This document shows, in pieces, positions 7,522 to 12,443 of a stretch of 12,443 bases of DNA. Location of the stretch: the NCBI GenBank assembly GCA_002378665.1, contig DFSO01000021.1, forward strand, positions 1 to 12,443, in the 5' to 3' direction. The first letter of the stretch is position 1; every line of letters begins with the position of its first letter. The stretch comes from Loktanella sp. UBA3435. GTDB lineage: Bacteria > Pseudomonadota > Alphaproteobacteria > Rhodobacterales > Rhodobacteraceae. The notes under the pieces are model-generated. The model was not told the origin of the DNA. It did not search any database and was given only the letters and a program-made list of their open reading frames with translations. Position numbers and translations under genes: made by a program.

Positions 7522-8910
7522 TTACACTGCCGCCCGGCGGTACACTGTATGCTCTGTGGTATAGAACTGAATCGTCGACGGTCCGTTCGAGCCACCCACC
7601 CCCATGCCACTGTCTTTGACGCCGACAAACGGCAGATGATTTTCGGGGAAGCTGCCTGCGTTCACATGGATCATGCCACTTTCGCTTTCCGCAACAAAAC
7701 GCTCAACCACGTCCGTGCGCTCCGAATAGAGGCAGGACGACAGGCCAAAGGCCACATCGTTGGCGACGCTCAGGGCCTCGTCCACATTATCATAGGCAAT
7801 CACGGAAAGGACTGGGCCAAAAACTTCGTCACGGGCGACTTCCATATCGCGGGTCACGTTGGACAGAATGGTTGGCGTGTAGAAATACCCACCAGTGTCC
7901 ATCTTGAGCTTTTCACCACCCGCAGCGACCGTGGCACCGGCAGCCTTTGCACGGGTAACAAAGCCATCCACATCCTGAAGTTGCTGCAAACTGGCGAGTG
8001 GTCCGATTTTTGCTCCATCAGATGCGCCGTTCATTGGCTGCATGGCCTTAGCGCGCTTTGAGAGACCCGCCACTACCTGTGCTTCGAGTGTCCGATTCAC
8101 AACCACGCGGCTAACGGCCGTGCATCTCTGGCCACACACGGCGAAGGCCGAAGCCATAATTTCATCAAGGACGGGTTCAAGATCAGTAGCGTCGTGCAAA
8201 ATGGCAGGGTTTTTGCCACCTAATTCGAGTGACACTTCCGCCAGATGACCCGCTGCTGCTATCGCTACGCGTTTGCCAACCTCGACCGAGCCTGTAAAGC
8301 TGATTGCATCAATGCCAATGTGCTCTGCCAAAGCCTGCCCCAAGGCACCGCCGCCAATCGCCGATTGAACGAGGTCTGCGGGCAGCACTTCAGCAGCGAT
8401 CTCGGCCATCAAAACGATAGCGCCAGGTGTCAAAGATGCGGGCTTAAGGATGATCGCATTGCCGTAAACGAGCGACGGGATAGCTTTGCGCATCGGCGTG
8501 CTGAAAGGAAAATTCCAGGGATTGATGCCCAGGATCACGCCGCGCGGGCGCCGGGTAGAATAGGCGACAGTGCCAGGGATTTGCGACGGAAAAACGTCGC
8601 CAATGGGCGCACTTGCACGACCAATGCAGACACGAGATTCCCCGACGGCCTTGGCAACCTCACCGCGTGCCTCAGCTAATGGCTTGCCCATTTCTTTGGT
8701 GATTGACATAGCGATATCTTCTGCGCGCGCCTCTAACGCGTCCACAAAATTGGCGACAAGCGCGCCGCGCTCTGGTTGTGGTATTGCAGCCCAACCCGCC
8801 TGCGCCAGACCCGCACGGGCGACGCAGTCATCCAAGGCGCCCAATGGCGTTTCATTAAAGGTCGCCACGATCTGTTCAGGGGCGGCGGGGTTGCGAATTT
8901 CAATGAGCAT
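7522..8910 (-). CDS. NAD(P)-dependent aldehyde dehydrogenase family protein
   Basis: Soluble enzyme predicted to oxidise an aldehyde to a carboxylic acid with NAD(P)+. The 462 residues contain the full ALDH set: PWNFP with Asn133, Lys156 in ILKPAS, FTGSVEVGK (205-213), general-base Glu229 in ELGGKNP, catalytic Cys263 in VCGQRC, and EVFGP with Glu362. The CGQRCTAVSRVVV pattern and the MIHVN...PFVGVKDSG ending recall semialdehyde dehydrogenases (succinate- or alpha-ketoglutarate-semialdehyde type) more than betaine aldehyde dehydrogenase, but this is a judgement by eye. The N-terminus is slightly short for the family. The ATG at 8910 overlaps the GMC gene by 11 bases and has AGGA about 9 bases upstream. 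Position between a GMC oxidase/dehydrogenase and a sulfatase suggests it oxidises the aldehyde made by the GMC enzyme. Confidence 0.93.
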   Translation of the reverse strand: MLIEIRNPAAPEQIVATFNETPLGALDDCVARAGLAQAGWAAIPQPERGALVANFVDALEARAEDIAMSITKEMGKPLAEARGEVAKAVGESRVCIGRASAPIGDVFPSQIPGTVAYSTRRPRGVILGINPWNFPFSTPMRKAIPSLVYGNAIILKPASLTPGAIVLMAEIAAEVLPADLVQSAIGGGALGQALAEHIGIDAISFTGSVEVGKRVAIAAAGHLAEVSLELGGKNPAILHDATDLEPVLDEIMASAFAVCGQRCTAVSRVVVNRTLEAQVVAGLSKRAKAMQPMNGASDGAKIGPLASLQQLQDVDGFVTRAKAAGATVAAGGEKLKMDTGGYFYTPTILSNVTRDMEVARDEVFGPVLSVIAYDNVDEALSVANDVAFGLSSCLYSERTDVVERFVAESESGMIHVNAGSFPENHLPFVGVKDSGMGVGGSNGPSTIQFYTTEHTVYRRAAV

Positions 8911-10531
8911 GTGCGGTGTCCTGTACTGTGCCGGAGCCGCCCGCGCGGATCATTGCGGCGGCCTTTTCGGCAATCATAAAAGTGGGGGCATTTGTGTTGG
9001 CGGAGGTGATTTTGGGCATGACCGAGGCATCAACCACGCGCAGTCCCTCCACGCCATTTACGCGCAATTCGGGGTCCACTACGGCGCCCGCGTCGGACCC
9101 CATGCGGCAAGTACCAACTAGATGGTAAACCGTTCCTGCCATCTGACGCACAGCAGCCAGAATCTCAGCATCGCTTTGATATTGCGCACCGGGAATAACC
9201 TCGCGCCGCCAGCGATGGCGAAACTCAGGCCGATTGTAGAGTTCGCGCACCATGCGGATGCCTTCGACGATAACTTTCTGGTCCCTCTCGGCTGATAGGT
9301 AGTTGGTGCGTATGCGCGGATCAGCGAAAGGATCAGAGTTTGCAATACGGATCGACCCACGGCTTTCTGGATGGCATTGCCAGAACGAAGTGGTAAAACC
9401 CGAATAACGGTGCAAGGGCTGACCGGGTTTATCTACAGATAGCGGCATGACGAACAGTTGCAGATCGGGACGACCGCCCGTCGCAAATTTTGTGCAAGCC
9501 GCGCCGCCGACCTGACCGGCCCCTACGGTCAACGGCCCGCGTGAGCCAAGCAACCACTCCAACCCCATTTTGGCGAGACTGAAAGGATTTCGTATGTGAT
9601 CGTTCAGCGACGCGCCACGCTCTTCCAGTTCGACAATGGTGCGCATTTGTAGGTGGTCCTGCAGGTTCTCGCCCACTTCGGGGGCATCGACGCGAACGGG
9701 GATGTCATGCGTGCCCAGCAGCTCGGCCGGTCCAATACCCGACAGCTGCAAAAGCTGCGGTGTCTGAACAGAGCCACCACACAGGATCACCTCACAATCA
9801 GCATGCACCTCATGTGCCGTGCCGTTCTGAACATAGCGCACACCGGTGGCGCGGGAGCCGCTGAACATAATCTCCAACACCTGTGCGCTCGTCTCCAGCG
9901 TCAGGTTGGGCCGTTGTAAAGCGGGGTGTAAAAAGGCCGTCGCTGCGCTGTCCCGCCAACGCCCACGAAGCGTCAGCTGGTACTTGCCAACGCCATACGC
10001 GCTTTCTCCGTTGAAATCATCGTTTTGCGGCAGACCGTGCGCCCGGGCCGCTTGCAGCCAATCATTGCAAGCTGGGTTGTTATTGCGCAGATCGGATACC
10101 TGCAACGGCCCATGCGCGCCGCGATACTGCGATGGAGACCCGGCATAAGTCTCAAACGCTCTAAAATGCGGTAACACTTCATTGAACGACCATCCCTGCG
10201 CGCCAAGTTTCGCCCAATCGTCAAAATCAGCATGTTGACCCCGAATATAGATCAACCCGTTAATCGAGCTTGATCCGCCTACCACACGCCCTCGTGGGCA
10301 GTCCATTTGCCGCTCGCCAAGTCCAGGATCCGGATCACCGCGGTATAGGTGCGAAACGCGCGAATCGTAGATGGATTTGTAATAGCCAACCGGAAGCTTC
10401 AGCCATAACCCACGGTCCACTCCGCCCGCTTCGAGAACAAGCACACGCGCCGCGTCATCTTCGGACAAACGGGCTGCCAGCGTTGACCCTGCCGTGCCCG
10501 ATCCAATGATGATGTAGTCGTAGCTTGTCAT
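8900..10531 (-). CDS. GMC-family FAD-dependent oxidoreductase (choline dehydrogenase-like)
   Basis: Flavoprotein predicted to oxidise a primary or secondary alcohol to an aldehyde or ketone. The 543-residue protein starts with an FAD-binding Rossmann fold (GSGTAG at 10-15, then VLEAGG ending at 37), followed by GMC signature 1 (RGRVVGGSSSINGLIYIRG, about 80-98) and signature 2 (GGSVQTPQLLQLSGIGP, about 252-268). The C-terminal catalytic pair is visible as His470 in TVYHLVGTCRMG and Asn512 in SANTNAP, the His/Asn arrangement known from choline oxidase. Length is normal for the family. No signal peptide or twin-arginine motif was seen, so it is probably cytoplasmic. The start at 10531 has GGAGG 4 bases upstream; a longer frame opens with GTG across the divergent promoter and is rejected. 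It is the first gene of the leftward operon. BetA-like sequence does not prove a choline substrate; other polyols or sugar alcohols are possible. Confidence 0.94.
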   Translation of the reverse strand: MTSYDYIIIGSGTAGSTLAARLSEDDAARVLVLEAGGVDRGLWLKLPVGYYKSIYDSRVSHLYRGDPDPGLGERQMDCPRGRVVGGSSSINGLIYIRGQHADFDDWAKLGAQGWSFNEVLPHFRAFETYAGSPSQYRGAHGPLQVSDLRNNNPACNDWLQAARAHGLPQNDDFNGESAYGVGKYQLTLRGRWRDSAATAFLHPALQRPNLTLETSAQVLEIMFSGSRATGVRYVQNGTAHEVHADCEVILCGGSVQTPQLLQLSGIGPAELLGTHDIPVRVDAPEVGENLQDHLQMRTIVELEERGASLNDHIRNPFSLAKMGLEWLLGSRGPLTVGAGQVGGAACTKFATGGRPDLQLFVMPLSVDKPGQPLHRYSGFTTSFWQCHPESRGSIRIANSDPFADPRIRTNYLSAERDQKVIVEGIRMVRELYNRPEFRHRWRREVIPGAQYQSDAEILAAVRQMAGTVYHLVGTCRMGSDAGAVVDPELRVNGVEGLRVVDASVMPKITSANTNAPTFMIAEKAAAMIRAGGSGTVQDTAHAH

Positions 10532-10535
10532 GCAG

Positions 10536-10540
10536 CCTCC
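10536..10540 (-). promoter_or_regulatory. Ribosome binding site of GMC oxidoreductase
   Basis: GGAGG on the minus strand, 4 bases before the ATG at 10531. This strong site fixes the start and rules out the longer frame through the divergent spacer. Confidence 0.8.
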
Positions 10541-10556
10541 AAAAGTTCTAAGTACA

Positions 10557-10585
10557 AGTCTAATCGAAAAACTCTGGTCATGCAA
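10557..10585 (-). promoter_or_regulatory. Candidate promoter of the GMC-ALDH-sulfatase operon
   Basis: On the minus strand TTGCAT (10580-10585) and TAGACT (10557-10562) are separated by 17 bases, matching the sigma70 consensus at 4 of 6 positions each. The predicted start near 10550 gives a leader of about 20 bases that carries the GGAGG site. The left operator arm lies just downstream of this start. Confidence 0.45.
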
Positions 10586-10594
10586 CAAAAAATC

Positions 10595-10600
10595 TATAAA
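10595..10600 (+). promoter_or_regulatory. Candidate -10 element of the gntR transcript
   Basis: TATAAA, 5 of 6 matches to the -10 consensus, directly abuts the right operator arm. No convincing -35 is seen 16-18 bases upstream, so the promoter may be weak or use an activator. Predicted start is near 10607, leaving a leader of about 28 bases with AGGAG (10620-10624). Confidence 0.35.
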
Positions 10601-10634
10601 TAGAACTTTAGGATCAATCAGGAGCCGCTCCGCC

Positions 10635-11363
10635 ATGATAGACACACTTCGACAAAGCCGCTCTCCGCTTTATCTTCAGATTGCTGAAATTCTTCGGCAA
10701 GATCTGGATCGTGGCGTCTGGACGGAAGGCAGTCTTTTGCCAACAATTTCAGAAATTTCAGAAAAATACGCCGTCGCAAAGATCACCGTTCGTCAAGCCA
10801 TGAAGATACTGGAAGAAGAAGGCCTCGTGGAATCGTGGCGCGGGCGCGGGACAACTGTTCTGCCACCCCCGCCGGAGCGGAATCGCCTGCATCTGGGCAC
10901 GCAACTGTATACTTTGGTGGATCACTATCGTGGTGACAAACCGGCGCTAGACCTTCTGGAGGACTGCGACGCTGAGGTGCCGGGTGAGCCACTGATAGGT
11001 ACCTTGTCGGACGCTGGCTATCACCTTTTACGCCGCACCCATACTCGCGAGGGTGAGACCTACTGCGTCATTTCAATTTACTTTGAAAAGCAAATATTTG
11101 CCCGCCACGAGGCAGAGTTCAGAACGCAGCTTGCCTTGCCGGTGCTAGTTGACTCCGATGATATTAATGTTGCCCAGGCGCGCCAATCGCTGACTATCGG
11201 CAAATGTGATTTTGACACCGCAGGTTTATTGGGCCTCGCCGTCGGCGATCCGGTGGTCGAAGTACGCCGCGTCATCTGTGACGCTCGGGATCAAGTCATC
11301 TACATCGCTGATGTCACCTATCGCAGCGACTTTGTGCGTCTGGAAATGGACCTTTTATCATGA
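10635..11363 (+). CDS. GntR-family regulator, HutC subfamily (UTRA domain)
   Basis: Ligand-responsive transcription factor of 242 residues. The N-terminal winged helix-turn-helix spans about residues 10-76, with LPTISEISEKYAVAK and ITVRQAMKILEEEGLVE matching the GntR pattern and the wing RGRGTTV. The rest (about 90-240) fits a UTRA effector domain, ending with IYIADVTYRSDFVRLEMDL as is usual for HutC-type proteins. Start at 10635 fits the family N-terminus (SPLYLQIAEIL); AGGAG lies 10 bases upstream. A longer in-frame ATG at 10530 would run through the divergent promoter and is rejected. The gene is transcribed away from the GMC operon and its stop overlaps the next start by 4 bases (ATGA), so it is co-transcribed with the enolase-superfamily gene. 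It probably binds the inverted repeat in the spacer and controls both directions. UTRA effectors include sugar phosphates, histidine-pathway intermediates and other small molecules; this one is unknown. Confidence 0.93.
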   Translation: MIDTLRQSRSPLYLQIAEILRQDLDRGVWTEGSLLPTISEISEKYAVAKITVRQAMKILEEEGLVESWRGRGTTVLPPPPERNRLHLGTQLYTLVDHYRGDKPALDLLEDCDAEVPGEPLIGTLSDAGYHLLRRTHTREGETYCVISIYFEKQIFARHEAEFRTQLALPVLVDSDDINVAQARQSLTIGKCDFDTAGLLGLAVGDPVVEVRRVICDARDQVIYIADVTYRSDFVRLEMDLLS

Positions 11364-12443
11364 TCACGATCACGCGCATTCAGGCTTGGGCCTTTCGCAG
11401 CCCGACCAAAAAGCCCGTCGCTACATCCTTTGGCGTCATGCACGACCGCCCAGCCGTTCTTGTGCGCGTGGAGGACCAGGACGGCGCGTTCGGCTGGGGC
11501 GAGATCTGGGCAAACTGGCCCGCTGCCGGGGCAGAACACCGTTTGCGCTTGCTTGAGATGGATGTAGCGCACTTGGTCTTGGGAGTTGAATTCGCTTCGC
11601 CTACCGATTTCTTTTACAAGCTTGACGCACAAACCCGGGTACGTGCTGTGCAATGTGGCGAGGTCGGACCGTTCGCTCAGGTCATCGCCGGGCTAGACAT
11701 TGCGCTGTGGGACTTGGCCGCGCGACGCGAAGGCGTACCACTGCGCCGTTTGATCCGGGAGGATGCGCCTGATACCGTCCCTGCTTATGCCAGCGGCATT
11801 CAGATTTTTGCCGCCGACGATCTGATGCTCCGTGCGCGGAACGATGGGCACCACAGGTTCAAGCTCAAGGTCGGTTTTGACATGGCCGCCGACGTTGGTG
11901 CTGTGCACCGGATACAATCTGAGTTGGCGCAGAACGAGTTCATAGCCTGCGATGCCAATCAAGCGTGGTCTCTGGAACAGGCGAAGGCGTTTCTGAACGG
12001 CATCAAAGGCGTGCCGCTTCATTGGCTGGAAGAACCTCTGCCAGTTTTCCACGATAACGTCGAGTGGCAAAGCCTCGCGGATTATGCAGGCGTCGCACTG
12101 GCGGGGGGGGAGAACATAATCGGGGTTGCCGATTTCGATCACGCCATCAAAACAGGCGTTTTATCCGTGATCCAGCCTGATGTCGCAAAATGGGGTGGGA
12201 TCACAGGCAACTTTGCCGTGGCCCGCAACGCGCTCAAAAACAATCGCCGCTATTTCCCGCATTTTCTTGGTGCAGGCATTGGTATGGCCGCCTCGGCGGA
12301 ACTACTGGCTGGTGCCGGCGGTGACGGGCTCTTGGAAGTTGATGTCAACGAAAACCCGCTGCGCACCATATTCTTTGGAGAGCGTGAGCCTGTGTCGGAC
12401 GGCGAGTGGCGCTGCAGCGATGGACCTGGTCTGGGAATTGACA
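11360..12443 (+). CDS. Enolase-superfamily enzyme, mandelate racemase type (3' end cut by window)
   Basis: Predicted Mg2+-dependent acid-sugar dehydratase or racemase/epimerase, acting by abstracting the proton next to a carboxylate. I read 361 residues before the window ends; the last visible DGPGLGID is a typical near-terminal motif, so only a short tail is missing. The capping domain is followed by a barrel with the complete mandelate-racemase set: Lys168 and Lys170 (FKLKVG, KxK base), metal ligands Asp198 (DANQAW), Glu224 (WLEEPL) and Glu251 (GGEN), the Asp274-His301 pair (QPD and FPHFLG) and Glu326 (LEVD). The ATG overlaps the gntR stop by 4 bases. An 8-G run (12103-12110) lies just before the Glu251 codon, yet the frame is intact. 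The Lys pair and the His-Asp pair allow catalysis from either face. The exact reaction and substrate are unknown; a hydroxy acid or sugar acid made by the GMC/ALDH pair is plausible. Confidence 0.92.
   Translation, partial: MITITRIQAWAFRSPTKKPVATSFGVMHDRPAVLVRVEDQDGAFGWGEIWANWPAAGAEHRLRLLEMDVAHLVLGVEFASPTDFFYKLDAQTRVRAVQCGEVGPFAQVIAGLDIALWDLAARREGVPLRRLIREDAPDTVPAYASGIQIFAADDLMLRARNDGHHRFKLKVGFDMAADVGAVHRIQSELAQNEFIACDANQAWSLEQAKAFLNGIKGVPLHWLEEPLPVFHDNVEWQSLADYAGVALAGGENIIGVADFDHAIKTGVLSVIQPDVAKWGGITGNFAVARNALKNNRRYFPHFLGAGIGMAASAELLAGAGGDGLLEVDVNENPLRTIFFGEREPVSDGEWRCSDGPGLGID

Larger units (their letters stand above)
10542..10609. promoter_or_regulatory. Paired operator candidate: 9-base inverted repeat in divergent spacer
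   Basis: AAAGTTCTA at 10542-10550 is repeated as its exact reverse complement, TAGAACTTT, at 10601-10609, with 50 bases between. The left arm covers the predicted first bases of the GMC transcript, and the right arm covers the predicted start of the gntR transcript. The left side also has three AAGT units (10543, 10550 and 10556) spaced 7 and 6 bases apart. This layout suits a GntR/HutC protein repressing both promoters, perhaps by bridging the two arms. The repeat is seen directly; binding is inferred. Confidence 0.5.

Noticed and set aside
7486..8061. Plus-strand open frame of 191 codons across the ALDH and sulfatase 2 genes
   Set aside because: It is antisense to two well-supported enzymes and shows no recognisable domain; long shadow frames are common in GC-rich coding DNA.
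7522..10531. Assigning the GMC, ALDH and sulfatase 2 genes as betA, betB and betC
   Set aside because: The ALDH looks closer to semialdehyde dehydrogenases than to betaine aldehyde dehydrogenase, there is no betI, and the neighbours (ROK, TAXI-TRAP, enolase superfamily) do not suit choline metabolism. Sequence alone does not prove a choline substrate.
10530..10634. N-terminal extension of the GntR gene from ATG 10530
   Set aside because: It would cover the whole divergent promoter region and the operator repeat, lacks a ribosome binding site, and the GntR fold starts near 10635.
10532..10645. N-terminal extension of the GMC gene from a GTG
   Set aside because: The FAD-binding fold starts right after ATG 10531, which has GGAGG upstream; the extension overlaps the gntR start.

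Overview
The window looks like part of an alphaproteobacterial genome, most likely Rhodobacterales (Roseobacter group). This is an inference from moderately GC-rich codon use, the fused TAXI-type TRAP permease, and the mix of choline-sulfatase-like enzymes, GMC and ALDH oxidoreductases and an enolase-superfamily protein. No rRNA, tRNA, mobile element or CRISPR array was seen. The window is almost fully coding: eight complete genes and one gene cut by the right edge. No gene-free stretch exceeds about 105 bases.

Left and centre (39-10531, minus strand): seven genes run leftward. In transcription order they are a GMC flavoprotein oxidoreductase, an aldehyde dehydrogenase, a sulfatase, a ROK-family regulator, a fused 4TM/12TM TRAP permease, a TAXI-type periplasmic binding protein, and a second sulfatase. 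The first three are tightly packed (11-base overlap, then a 4-base gap). A 66-base gap with a candidate promoter precedes the ROK gene. The ROK gene, permease and binding-protein gene overlap one another. A 60-base gap containing a stem-loop precedes the last sulfatase. No clear terminator lies inside the series, so it may be one long transcript with an internal promoter.

Right (10635-12443, plus strand): a GntR/HutC-family regulator and an enolase-superfamily enzyme of the mandelate-racemase type are divergent from the GMC gene and overlap each other by 4 bases. The 103-base divergent spacer holds a perfect 9-base inverted repeat. Its two arms fall at the predicted start sites of the two opposing transcripts, which makes it a good operator candidate for the GntR protein.

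How the genes may work together (inference): the TRAP system imports a sulfated, probably anionic, small molecule. Two cytoplasmic formylglycine-type sulfatases remove sulfate. The GMC enzyme and ALDH oxidise an alcohol group to an aldehyde and then an acid, and the enolase-superfamily enzyme dehydrates or epimerises the acid. ROK and GntR regulators would sense intermediates. The sulfatases resemble choline-sulfatase BetC and the GMC enzyme resembles BetA, but the ALDH, ROK, TAXI-TRAP and enolase genes do not fit the choline-to-betaine pathway. A sulfated sugar, polyol or sugar acid is a better guess. The substrate cannot be read from the sequence.
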